This document shows, one piece after another, positions 1 through 7,301 of a stretch of DNA of 64,000 bases. Under the pieces are notes generated by a model that saw nothing but the letters and a program-made list of their open reading frames with translations, had not been told where the DNA came from and made no database searches. The DNA comes from Citrobacter telavivensis (GTDB lineage Bacteria; Pseudomonadota; Gammaproteobacteria; Enterobacterales; Enterobacteriaceae). Each line of letters begins with the position of its first letter. Position 1 is the first letter of the stretch. The stretch spans positions 4,650,001 through 4,714,000 of the forward strand of contig CP045205.1 in the NCBI GenBank assembly GCA_009363175.1, given 5' to 3'. The position numbers and the translations under genes are program-made.

Positions 1-714
1 CGCCCGGACATTTTCACCATCGGTCCCGATGGCTCGCTGCGTTCTAACCGGGCCTTTGCCCAGACGGCCGGACACTACGCCCTCGACATGTTCATCGGCG
101 GCACGCTGCAAATCGACAAATACGGCAACAGTAGCACCGCGACGGCTGACAGGGTCGCCGGCTTTGGCGGCGCGCCCAACATGGGATGCGACGCCAAAGG
201 ACGCCGTCACACCACAGAGGCCTGGCTGAAGTGCGGTGAGGAGTTCTCTGCTACTCAACAGGAGTTGCTGGGTGATATGCCGCGTGGCAAGCGCCTGGTC
301 GTGCAGATCCAGGAAACCTTCCGTGAAAAAAGAGCGCCAGCGTTTGTCGATCGCCTCGATGCCTGGCAACTGGCAGAAAATGCCAACCTGCCGTTACCGC
401 CGGTGATGGTTTACGCCGATGATGTCACGCATATCCTCAGCGAAGAAGGCATTGCCTATCTGCATCGCTGTGTCGGTCAGGAGCAGCGGATGGCGGCCAT
501 TCGCGCCGTTGCTGGTTACACAGAACTCGGTCTGCAGGCAGATCCGGCCGAAACGGCACGGTTGCGCGAACGTGGTCTGGTTAAAACGCCGGAAGATCTG
601 GGTATCGACCGTCGACGCGCGAACCGTTCGCTGCTGGCAGCCAAAAATATCAAGGAATTGATGGACTGGTCAGGTGGCTTGTACAACCCACCATCACGGT
701 TCCGTAACTGGTAA
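1..714 (+). CDS. mdcA: malonate decarboxylase alpha subunit, C-terminal part (partial at window start)
   Basis: The frame is open from base 1, so only the last 237 residues are visible; the family is about 550 residues long. MdcA/MadA is the acetyl-S-ACP:malonate ACP transferase. It swaps acetyl for malonyl on the carrier protein so that malonate can be decarboxylated as a thioester in the cytoplasm. The visible part has the Gly-rich stretch GFGGAPNMGCDAKGR, and the C-terminal region runs through YADDVTHILSEEGIAYL to the end PPSRFRNW, which I recognise from this family. The stop lies 16 bases before the next gene, which has its own ribosome site, so the genes look co-transcribed. The name mdcA follows enterobacterial usage; madA would suit the biotin-containing context. 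Confidence 0.85.
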   Translation, partial: RPDIFTIGPDGSLRSNRAFAQTAGHYALDMFIGGTLQIDKYGNSSTATADRVAGFGGAPNMGCDAKGRRHTTEAWLKCGEEFSATQQELLGDMPRGKRLVVQIQETFREKRAPAFVDRLDAWQLAENANLPLPPVMVYADDVTHILSEEGIAYLHRCVGQEQRMAAIRAVAGYTELGLQADPAETARLRERGLVKTPEDLGIDRRRANRSLLAAKNIKELMDWSGGLYNPPSRFRNW

Positions 715-730
715 TTCAGGAGAAGAAGAA

Positions 731-2008
731 ATGGCGTTAAACCAACTGAATATGTGGTGTAGTGCGGCGACTCCGCGCCCGTTATCCCGGCCAATGGTGC
801 ATTTTGGCGTCGTGGGTTCTGGCGATCTGGAGGTATTGATTGAGAGCCAGAACCTGAATGGCAAAGCGAACATCTGCATCAACACCCCCATCACCGGATT
901 CGATGATATCTGGCGCCGGGTCATGACACGTTTTATCGACGAGAGCCAACTGGGCGATGTGCTCATCAGCATTAATGACAATAACGCACCGCCCGCCGTC
1001 GTTGCCCTACGTTTACAGCAAGCGCTGGCTGAACTGGAGCCCGCGAATGGCTCCTCCGGCGCCAAAAGCTTTCTCGAGGCTAACGCTCGCACCCGGGCTT
1101 ACGGTTTAGTCGATGAGGGGACCTTTACCGAGTTAGCCGGTCCGGCGGACAGATGTACCAGTCCGCATCTTCCGGTGCTGGGCGAAGCTGTCGAATTTGA
1201 TGATGGGATCGTAACCGGAATTGGACTGCTGGGTCGTCGTCCGACCCTCGTTATCTCCCAGGAAGGCCGCTTTATCGGTGGTTCGATTGGCGAAGTAGGC
1301 GGTGCCAAAATGGCCGGCGCGTTGAAGCTGGCGCTTGAGCTGTACCAGCGGTTAAGCCACAACGATGCGCCACCGCAGGCTGAAAAATGCCCCCTGGTGC
1401 TGATCTCTTTTGAAACCGGCGGCGTGCGGTTGCATGAGGCGAACGCGGGTTTGCTGGCCCACGCCGAGGTGATGGACTTGCTTCAGGATCTTCGCCACAA
1501 AATCCCGGTCGTGGCACTGGTGGGCAGTAAGCTGGGATGTTTCGGCGGCATGGGCTTCGTTGCCGCCGCCACCGACGTCATCGTCATGAGCCAGTTCAGT
1601 CGCATTGGGCTAACCGGCCCGGAAGTCATTGAGCAAGAAATGGGGCGCGACGAATTTGACGCCTCAGATCGCGCCCTGGTGTTCCGCACTACCGGTGGGA
1701 AACATAAATACATCATGGGCGACTGTAATTTCCTTGTTGAAGACAGCATTGACGCTTTCCGCGCCCAGGTGCAGAAGATTGCCGGAATGACCATGGCGGA
1801 GATCGAAGCATTAAGGCGGATCGGCAGCCCTGAACTGGTTTCCAGGCAGATGGCCACGGTCGCGGCGGTCAGTGAACTCCAGCCAACGGATTCAGTCGAT
1901 GTCTGGCGGGCGGCAGGCAATGAACCACCGCAGGCACTGGTGGATATGTCGCTGGACGCGTTTTTAGCCACGACCCGACGTTTCACCCCTTCTACATCCG
2001 ATCGCTAA
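731..2008 (+). CDS. fused malonate decarboxylase acyl carrier protein (MdcC/MadE) and beta carboxyltransferase subunit (MdcD/MadC)
   Basis: The product has 425 residues. Residues 1-102 match the malonate decarboxylase acyl carrier protein: HFGVVGSGDLEVL carries Ser30, the expected attachment site of the phosphoribosyl-dephospho-CoA arm. Residues 103-111 form a short Gly/Ser-containing linker (PANGSSG). From residue 112 the protein matches the beta subunit, a crotonase-fold carboxyltransferase, with FIGGSIGEVGGAKMAG, FETGGVRLHEAN and GCFGGMGF. In Klebsiella-type clusters the carrier and beta subunit are separate genes; here they share one uninterrupted frame. I chose the ATG at 731 because CAGGAG lies just upstream and because the residues encoded by an earlier in-frame start at 674 match nothing in the family. 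It sits between the alpha and gamma genes, the usual order. Confidence 0.85.
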   Translation: MALNQLNMWCSAATPRPLSRPMVHFGVVGSGDLEVLIESQNLNGKANICINTPITGFDDIWRRVMTRFIDESQLGDVLISINDNNAPPAVVALRLQQALAELEPANGSSGAKSFLEANARTRAYGLVDEGTFTELAGPADRCTSPHLPVLGEAVEFDDGIVTGIGLLGRRPTLVISQEGRFIGGSIGEVGGAKMAGALKLALELYQRLSHNDAPPQAEKCPLVLISFETGGVRLHEANAGLLAHAEVMDLLQDLRHKIPVVALVGSKLGCFGGMGFVAAATDVIVMSQFSRIGLTGPEVIEQEMGRDEFDASDRALVFRTTGGKHKYIMGDCNFLVEDSIDAFRAQVQKIAGMTMAEIEALRRIGSPELVSRQMATVAAVSELQPTDSVDVWRAAGNEPPQALVDMSLDAFLATTRRFTPSTSDR

Positions 2009-2018
2009 GGAGAAAACA

Positions 2019-2900
2019 ATGGAGACTTTAATGGGTCAGGGACGCGCCGCTATCGACATGCTGGTCGATCCCGACAGTTTTCAGGAAAATCAGTTACCGG
2101 CGTTTACCCTCCCTTGCGAAGACTACGGTCCAGGTGCGGTGGTGGGTTCTGCGCAACTGGGGGGACGTACCTGCACGGTCATCGCCAATGACGCAATGGC
2201 TTTCAATCCGCGCTTTCCGGTGGTCTATGCCGGCATTATCGGCCTGGAAGAGGCGTACAAAATGGCCCGCGCCGTGTATTGCTCGATTGCCGCCGACGCC
2301 AACAAACCCATCGCTGACAAACGGACATTGCTGCTGATCGTCGATACCCCGGGGAACGGGCCGGGCAAAGTCGAAGAAATTATTGGTATGAATAAGGCTA
2401 CGGGGGCTTATCAGCTGGCGCTGGCTGAGGCCCGTAAAGCAGGACATCCCGTCATTGCGCTGGTGATCGGTCGTGCCATCAGTGGCGCATTCCTGTGCCA
2501 CGGCTTACAGGCAGATCGCATTCTGAGTCTCAGCAGCAAATTCAACACGATGATCCACGTTATGCCGCTTACCAGTATTGCGCGCATCACCCGGCAAAGT
2601 CTGGAGCGGCTGAGCGAGTTGGCGACCAGTAATCCGGTTTTTGCCGCAGGTCCGCAGTTCTTTTACCATCTCGGCGGTATAGAACAGCAGATCGATGAGC
2701 TCGACCAGATGCGCGATGCGCTGCTTCAGCACATGACAGAAATTCGGGCGTTAAAATGCGAAGGGCAGCAACATCTGCTTGGCCCTGAAGGTCGCGGAAG
2801 ACTCGGTTTCCATCGCGGGGGACGTAAGATTCGTACTGCGGTACAAGCGTTGATGCAGCAGCAGTTCGAGGATGTCGCGGAGCGTTATATCCAGGCGTAA
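2019..2900 (+). CDS. mdcE: malonate decarboxylase gamma subunit (carboxyltransferase component)
   Basis: This 293-residue protein matches the gamma subunit, MdcE in biotin-independent and MadD in biotin-dependent enzymes. It pairs with the beta domain encoded just upstream to form the heteromeric carboxyltransferase that cleaves malonyl-S-ACP. Visible family blocks are IVDTPGNGPGKVEEIIGMNK, KAGHPVIALVIGRAISGAFL and a basic C-terminal half. The start follows the previous stop by 10 bases, with AAGGAG lying across the upstream stop codon, so the two subunits are probably translationally coupled. An internal ATG at 2034 is possible but has no better ribosome site. In a Mad-type enzyme the carboxyl group would pass to the biotin protein encoded at 4344; that destination is inferred from context. 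Confidence 0.85.
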   Translation: METLMGQGRAAIDMLVDPDSFQENQLPAFTLPCEDYGPGAVVGSAQLGGRTCTVIANDAMAFNPRFPVVYAGIIGLEEAYKMARAVYCSIAADANKPIADKRTLLLIVDTPGNGPGKVEEIIGMNKATGAYQLALAEARKAGHPVIALVIGRAISGAFLCHGLQADRILSLSSKFNTMIHVMPLTSIARITRQSLERLSELATSNPVFAAGPQFFYHLGGIEQQIDELDQMRDALLQHMTEIRALKCEGQQHLLGPEGRGRLGFHRGGRKIRTAVQALMQQQFEDVAERYIQA

Positions 2901-2939
2901 AGCCTGACGGTTTCGCACCAAGGAAAGTGAGCAAGATCT

Positions 2940-2970
2940 TCGGGGGAATGTGTCAGCCGCGTTCCCCCGA
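2940..2970 (+). other. intercistronic stem-loop between gamma subunit and ligase genes
   Basis: Two perfectly complementary 9-base arms (TCGGGGGAA at 2940-2948 and TTCCCCCGA at 2962-2970) are separated by 13 bases in the 120-base gap. No T run follows, so this is not a classical terminator. An RNA-processing or stability element within the operon is the likeliest role, but that is inference. Confidence 0.5.
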
Positions 2971-3020
2971 GGTAACGCAGGATTCACGGGCTGTCGGTTC
3001 ACACCGTAGGGAGGTTGCGA

Positions 3021-4124
3021 ATGCAGGATAAACTCAGGATGCTGGAAATGATGGTACAGGAGATCAGTACCGTGCCCACACTAGCGCAGATGCCTCAGCG
3101 AACCTTAGGTAGCAAGGGCATCGACGGTCCCACCAGCGCGCATGTGATTGAACAGATCCATACGCCGTTAAACCTGGCCTGCGTGACCTTTACCACGGGC
3201 TCCAGCGCATTTCAGAACATTGTCGGCATCACGCATGAGGAGATGCCACAGCGGATTGCGGCAGGCTGCAAAGCACTTCAGCTTGCGGGCATTATACCTG
3301 GCGATCGGATGCTGGTGACCTATGCCCCGCTGAACAACGTCTTTACGCCGGATTCGCTGGTTGAAGCAGGCGTTAGCCACGGCTTTTTGTTGCGTTCCTG
3401 CCAGGATGCCCTGCTGCTGGCGCTGATCAAAGAAAATTACCAGGTCGTACTGGGAGAGTCTTCGTTTCTGCGCGCCACGCTAAAGCAGGCAAAAACGATG
3501 GATCTCGCCGGGTTATTGCCTGAAAAACTGTGTCTGCTTGCTGCCGGAACGCCTCTGGATCCGGAATTGCTGGAACTCGCCAGCGAGTTTAATTTTACCG
3601 TCCACGATCTCTATGGCAGCCAGGAATTCGGTTGGCTGACGCTGGATGGCCAGTTTCTGCGCGATGATCTGAGTCTGGTGGCGTCTCCGTATGGTCAGGA
3701 GTATGTCGAGATGATCGTAGGGGGATTACCGACTGGCGACAGCTTCCCGGTCAGTCCTCAGGGGCATATCTGCAACACACAGGGAAAATTACTGACTTAT
3801 AAAAGACAACGTACGCAGCCAAATTACGAAGTGGTGATCGCAGCCACCCCGTGCCATTCTCGCGAACTGATGGAAAGAACCGCTCGCACGCTGCTTCGCA
3901 TTAAGGGATGTATTGTCAAAGTCGCCACAAATCTGGTGCTCACCGCCGATGTCACCGAATTAAAACTGGTTCCCGGTCAGCCACCGGATGAAACACCGGC
4001 TCCAGCGTGCGTGGCGACGATTCGCGGTCCGGTTGCCACCGGACTGTTTGATACGCTGGTACAGGCGCAGCTCACTTATGAAAGGCAATCCAAGAGCGAT
4101 CCGGCGTGGCTAAAACGCCGCTAG
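3021..4124 (+). CDS. short adenylate-forming ligase, candidate ACP:acetate ligase (MadH-like)
   Basis: This 367-residue protein has hallmarks of the phenylacetate-CoA ligase-like adenylate-forming family. A nucleotide-binding TFTTGSSAFQNIVG loop lies at about residues 56-69 and an HDLYGSQEFGW motif (the YGxxE block) at about 195-205. It lacks the usual N-terminal extension of full acyl-CoA ligases. In the Malonomonas order, the gene after the second carboxyltransferase subunit encodes MadH, which activates acetate and loads it on the carrier thiol. Position and fold therefore point to that job, but I cannot confirm MadH homology by eye. The ATG at 3021 follows AGGGAGG by six bases and is preferred over an in-frame TTG at 3015. 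Other adenylate-forming activities cannot be excluded. Confidence 0.6.
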   Translation: MQDKLRMLEMMVQEISTVPTLAQMPQRTLGSKGIDGPTSAHVIEQIHTPLNLACVTFTTGSSAFQNIVGITHEEMPQRIAAGCKALQLAGIIPGDRMLVTYAPLNNVFTPDSLVEAGVSHGFLLRSCQDALLLALIKENYQVVLGESSFLRATLKQAKTMDLAGLLPEKLCLLAAGTPLDPELLELASEFNFTVHDLYGSQEFGWLTLDGQFLRDDLSLVASPYGQEYVEMIVGGLPTGDSFPVSPQGHICNTQGKLLTYKRQRTQPNYEVVIAATPCHSRELMERTARTLLRIKGCIVKVATNLVLTADVTELKLVPGQPPDETPAPACVATIRGPVATGLFDTLVQAQLTYERQSKSDPAWLKRR

Positions 4125-4165
4125 CAATTCTGTTGCCAGTGTTAATAAATGCAGGTCGCAATATC

Positions 4166-4182
4166 GTTACCTTTTAGGTAAC
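4166..4182. promoter_or_regulatory. candidate operator upstream of the biotin carrier gene (GTTAC-N7-GTAAC palindrome)
   Basis: The 17-base palindrome GTTACCTTTTAGGTAAC lies 161 bases before the biotin carrier start. The same 5-7-5 pattern recurs in the divergent promoter region at 6356, 6376 and 6414, which suggests one regulator acting on both transcription units. The 219 bases from 4125 to 4343 hold no gene; they also contain the imperfect-spaced palindrome ATTATC-N8-GATAAT at 4247-4266. Confidence 0.5.
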
Positions 4183-4343
4183 CAAGCATCATTTATGTTG
4201 GCGAAAACCAGGCCGCCTGTCATTGAAATTATTCTTTGAACAGGTAATTATCATCGTAACGATAATAATAAATCGTTTTCAGGATACCAGGTTTTTTGCC
4301 TCGTAAATTATTTAATTATTTCTCATAAAAAAAGGATGTCGTT

Positions 4344-4559
4344 ATGTCTGAAATGAAATCAAAAGTACCTGGCATTGTTGAAGAAATCCTGTGTGCTGTG
4401 GGTGATAGCGTTGCCAAAGGTCAACAGGTTCTGGTAATGGAAGCCATGAAAATGAAAATGCCCATCCCTGCACATGAAGCCGGTACCATTAAATCTATTT
4501 CGGTGAACGTGGGTGACCGTGTTAACCCGGGTTCGCCATTATTTGAGATTGAATCCTAA
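4344..4559 (+). CDS. madF: biotin carrier protein of a malonate decarboxylase (MadF-like)
   Basis: This 71-residue protein is a stand-alone biotinyl domain. The attachment motif EAMKM places the biotinylated lysine at residue 36, 35 residues from the C-terminus, the usual spacing. The flanking hammerhead glycines (VGDS and VGDR) are present. In the Mad system the carrier takes the carboxyl group released from malonyl-ACP and hands it to the membrane sodium pump MadB, which is not in this window and should lie upstream if present. AAGGA precedes the ATG. The gene is separated from the upstream cluster by a 219-base AT-rich gap with a candidate operator, and it is followed by its own terminator. 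A carrier for another biotin enzyme is possible but less likely in this setting. Confidence 0.75.
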   Translation: MSEMKSKVPGIVEEILCAVGDSVAKGQQVLVMEAMKMKMPIPAHEAGTIKSISVNVGDRVNPGSPLFEIES

Positions 4560-4585
4560 AATTTAAGCCACGCCGCTTTTCTCAC

Positions 4586-4617
4586 ACGCCACTGTTTTCA
4601 GTGGCGTAACTTTTTTA
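4586..4617 (+). terminator. rho-independent terminator after the biotin carrier gene
   Basis: Arms ACGCCACTG (4586-4594) and CAGTGGCGT (4599-4607) enclose a TTTT loop and are followed by AAC and six T. It ends the malonate decarboxylase transcription unit. Confidence 0.85.
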
Positions 4618-4689
4618 TTCCGTAATTTCCTGTCTGCGTCCCCTGCTGGCCTTTATTTCTGGTTGTGATATTCATTACTTAATTCAGCG

Positions 4690-4716
4690 CAAAAAAACCG
4701 GGATAAGCATCCCGGT
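4690..4716 (-). terminator. rho-independent terminator of the amidase gene
   Basis: Read on the minus strand, the eight-base arms ACCGGGAT and ATCCCGGT with a four-base loop are followed by seven T. It lies 28 bases past the amidase stop and faces the biotin carrier terminator, so the two converging units are insulated. Confidence 0.85.
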
Positions 4717-4743
4717 AAGAGGCAAATGGTTAATTATCAATAA

Positions 4744-6183
4744 TTATGGCTGTAGCAGTTTCGGCCGATAATCCAGATTCCAGCGTGTTTCTTGTTCGTA
4801 GATCTGACCAATGCTCAACACTTCCATATCATGGGCATGAGGCCCAATCAGTTGCATCCCCATCGGCAATCCCTGTGCATTGAAGCCTACTGGAACGCTA
4901 AGGGATGGACTACCAATCAGGGTTGCAGGAACCACCACTTCCATATAGCGGTGATACGTATCCATTTGTTTTCCTGCCACTTCCAGCGGTGAGTGTTGAG
5001 AAGGATCGAAGGGGAAGATTTGCGCCGTCGGCAGAACAACAATGTCATATTCCGCGAACAGCTTATTGAACGCCTGGTAGATAGTGCTCCGCTGCACGGA
5101 GGCGAGGTAGGCATCACGAGCCGTCAATTCCAGTCCACCCTCAACTTCCCAGACCGCCTGCGGTTTCAGCAACGCGCGGGTTTCAGGTTTGTCATACAGT
5201 GGACGTAAACCGTTGGAGACAATCCAGTGACGCCAGATCAGCCAGGTCTCCCACATCTGTTCAGCCGTGACATCCAGTTTTACAGGTTCGACACTGTGGC
5301 CAAGTTTCTCAAAGACTTTTAAGGCGTTTTCGCAAAGACTCAGCACGCCCTCTTCCATCGGCAGCGCGCCGTTTAAATCGCCAAGCCAGCCAATGCGCAG
5401 TTTGCGCTCAGGCGGGGTGAATGGTGCCAGAGGTTGACCTAACGACAGTGGAACTCGCGCATCATAGCCCGACTGGGTTTGCAGCAAACGAGCCGTATCC
5501 GCGACGTTACGCCCCATTGGCCCTTCAAGCCCCAACTGGCTCACAAAAACCTCTGGTGTCGGCCCAAAGGGTACGCGTCCCTGACTCGGTCTGAAACCAA
5601 TGATGTTGTTCCAGGCCGCAGGATTACGCAGCGAACCCATCATGTCACTGCCGTCCGCCACCGGTAGCATCTGCAATGCCAGCGCAACCGCCGCGCCGCC
5701 ACTGCTGCCTCCCGAAGATTTCGTCTGATCCCAGGCGTTCCAAGTCGTGCCAAAAACGTTATTTATCGTGTTCGAACCCAGCCCAAACTCCGGCGTGTTC
5801 GTTTTACCGATAAAAATGGCCCCTTTGTTTCTGATGCGTTCAACCATAACCGAATCGTTAGGCGCGATGAAATCTTTAAAAATAGGAGAACCGTTTGTCA
5901 GAGTAATCCCTTTTACCGCAGATAAATCCTTAACGGCATGAGGAAATCCGTGCATCCACCCCATATACTGACCATTGGCCAGTTGTTTATCCTTATTTCT
6001 GGCCTGCTCCACTAAATCATCCCGGTCCTGTAAGGAGACAATGGCATTGACTTTTGGGTTAAGGATTTCAATTTTATCCAAATAAGCATTCATGACTTCA
6101 ACACATGATACCTCCCTGGATTTGATGCTGTCGGAAAGCGCCAGGGCGCTCATTTCCGTAATCGGATTATTGATTTTATTCAT
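4744..6183 (-). CDS. amidase-signature family amidase
   Basis: This 479-residue enzyme belongs to the amidase signature family, which hydrolyses amides with a Ser-cisSer-Lys triad. The triad can be placed from the known spacing in fatty acid amide hydrolase: Lys85 (AVKDL), Ser160 in GGSSGG and Ser184 in MGSLRNPA, exactly 75 and 24 residues apart. There is no signal peptide, so it is cytoplasmic. I start at the ATG at 6183 because AGAGGG lies six bases upstream; an upstream ATG at 6219 has no ribosome site. It lies inside a malonate cluster and diverges from a DUF5058 transporter pair. The family includes malonamidase E2, which makes malonate from malonamate, so that substrate is an attractive inference, but sequence alone does not prove it. 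Confidence 0.8.
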   Translation of the reverse strand: MNKINNPITEMSALALSDSIKSREVSCVEVMNAYLDKIEILNPKVNAIVSLQDRDDLVEQARNKDKQLANGQYMGWMHGFPHAVKDLSAVKGITLTNGSPIFKDFIAPNDSVMVERIRNKGAIFIGKTNTPEFGLGSNTINNVFGTTWNAWDQTKSSGGSSGGAAVALALQMLPVADGSDMMGSLRNPAAWNNIIGFRPSQGRVPFGPTPEVFVSQLGLEGPMGRNVADTARLLQTQSGYDARVPLSLGQPLAPFTPPERKLRIGWLGDLNGALPMEEGVLSLCENALKVFEKLGHSVEPVKLDVTAEQMWETWLIWRHWIVSNGLRPLYDKPETRALLKPQAVWEVEGGLELTARDAYLASVQRSTIYQAFNKLFAEYDIVVLPTAQIFPFDPSQHSPLEVAGKQMDTYHRYMEVVVPATLIGSPSLSVPVGFNAQGLPMGMQLIGPHAHDMEVLSIGQIYEQETRWNLDYRPKLLQP

Positions 6184-6313
6184 GTTGCCCTCTGAAATTG
6201 ATTTTTCCTGCAAACGCATTCGCGTTTATTTAAGAATATCCATACAACTCCATTCGTTGCAGCAGGATAAGTTGTAGGACAACATTTATTATCAAATTAA
6301 TCCCATGACGTAT

Positions 6314-6329
6314 TGTGACTGATCTCAAC
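6314..6329. promoter_or_regulatory. candidate CRP site 1 (weak)
   Basis: TGTGA at 6314-6318, six bases, then TCAAC at 6325-6329 resembles TGTGA-N6-TCACA, with a full left half and three of five matches on the right. It is weak alone but lies in the promoter region of a catabolic cluster. Confidence 0.3.
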
Positions 6330-6355
6330 ATTAGCATCATGATATTTTCAATCCC

Positions 6356-6372
6356 GTTACTTTAAATGTAAC
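6356..6372. promoter_or_regulatory. candidate operator, copy 2 (GTTAC-N7-GTAAC)
   Basis: GTTACTTTAAATGTAAC is a perfect palindrome in its five-base arms, with the same spacing as the site at 4166. It begins exactly 20 bases before the next copy, placing both on the same helix face. Confidence 0.5.
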
Positions 6373-6375
6373 GCC

Positions 6376-6392
6376 ATTACCTTAAAAGCAAC
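6376..6392. promoter_or_regulatory. candidate operator, copy 3 (degenerate)
   Basis: ATTACCTTAAAAGCAAC matches the 5-7-5 pattern with one change in each arm. It sits two helical turns from copy 2, consistent with cooperative binding of two dimers. Confidence 0.4.
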
Positions 6393-6403
6393 GTTGTAAT
6401 ATT

Positions 6404-6419
6404 TGTGATTCTCATAACA
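6404..6419. promoter_or_regulatory. candidate CRP site 2
   Basis: TGTGA at 6404-6408, six bases, then TAACA at 6415-6419 differs from TGTGA-N6-TCACA at one base of the right half. It overlaps operator copy 4, so CRP and the local regulator could compete. Confidence 0.4.
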
Positions 6420-6430
6420 TTTTAGGTAAG
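6414..6430. promoter_or_regulatory. candidate operator, copy 4 (degenerate)
   Basis: ATAACATTTTAGGTAAG keeps the core ATTTTAGGTAA and closely resembles the site at 4166 (CTTTTAGGTAAC) in its right two thirds. Confidence 0.4.
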
Positions 6431-6578
6431 TTCGTTTCGATATACATTAAATGACACTTTTAGAAAAAATGCCAGCCCCTGACAGAACCGAATGTATTTA
6501 ACGTTCTATATACATTTATTGTATTTTTCTCACTCGTGAATTATTTCATAGGTGATGTTAATAAAGGAGTGTTCGTGA

Positions 6579-7286
6579 ATGAAGATCGATGAAGCCGACA
6601 TCATTGCTATCGTTAATGATCCGATACTTTGGTGGATCGCAATGCCCCTGGGCGCCATTATCCTGGTAATGGCTTCGTTATATATCAGATTGTCTTATAA
6701 AAACGCACCAAACGTAGGCTTAACACAGGCCCAATGTACCAAAGGTCTCAGAAGCGGAATTTTCAGTTCCATTGGCCCTTCTATCTCGGTTTTCGTGGTC
6801 GTGTTCAGTATGACCGCAATTATCGGTGGCCCTTTAACCTGGATGCGCTTCGTCGGGATTGGAGCGGCACCGGTGGAGCTGGCAGCCATCAATCTGGGAG
6901 CCGAAACCTATGGCGCGCCGGTCGGTTCAGAGAATTATAACTTAACCGCGATGGTCTCCGGACTTTACACCGCAATCATCAACAGCTGCGGCTGGATTGT
7001 CGTTGGATACTTCTTCATCCACCGGATGGAAAAGGTCAGAGAAAAAATGGGCGGAGGAGACAAAGTCTGGCTGGGGCTCATCTCCGTCACGGCGATGCTG
7101 GGACTTTTCGGCTTCCTCTCAACCCCCTTCATCCTCGCCATGAACGATAAAACGGTGGCATGCCTTGCCGGTTTCTTCGCAATGGGCGGGCTGGCGATCC
7201 TCGGCAAAAAGATAAGCTGGCTAAAAGAGTATGCCTTAGGAATTGCACTTATCATTGGCATGGTCGCGGCCAGCCTTTATTCATAA
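6579..7286 (+). CDS. DUF5058 family membrane protein, putative transporter subunit
   Basis: This 235-residue protein is strongly hydrophobic, with about six membrane segments. I recognise it as DUF5058 from the block beginning VGLTQAQCTKGLRSG and continuing IGPSI...GGPLTWMRFVGIGAA. The function of the family is not established. In other bacteria it is commonly encoded next to a second small membrane protein and a hydrolase of amides or peptides, as here (amidase on one side, partner at 7302). A role in moving the amidase substrate or product across the inner membrane is therefore inferred. AAAGGAG lies nine bases before the ATG. The gene is the first of a two- or three-gene unit facing away from the amidase. 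Confidence 0.65.
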   Translation: MKIDEADIIAIVNDPILWWIAMPLGAIILVMASLYIRLSYKNAPNVGLTQAQCTKGLRSGIFSSIGPSISVFVVVFSMTAIIGGPLTWMRFVGIGAAPVELAAINLGAETYGAPVGSENYNLTAMVSGLYTAIINSCGWIVVGYFFIHRMEKVREKMGGGDKVWLGLISVTAMLGLFGFLSTPFILAMNDKTVACLAGFFAMGGLAILGKKISWLKEYALGIALIIGMVAASLYS

Positions 7287-7301
7287 CGAAGGAAATAAAC
7301 G

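Larger units (their letters stand above)
6184..6578. promoter_or_regulatory. divergent regulatory region between amidase and DUF5058 genes
   Basis: The 395 bases hold no gene and are strongly AT-rich. They contain three copies of the 5-7-5 palindrome also seen at 4166 and two CRP-like sites, listed separately. A likely start region for the rightward genes lies in the AT-rich stretch near 6500-6530, but I cannot pick a single promoter with confidence. Confidence 0.6.

Noticed and set aside
674..730. Upstream in-frame start for the carrier-beta fusion
   Set aside because: It would overlap the end of mdcA, has no ribosome site, and the added residues match nothing in the family.
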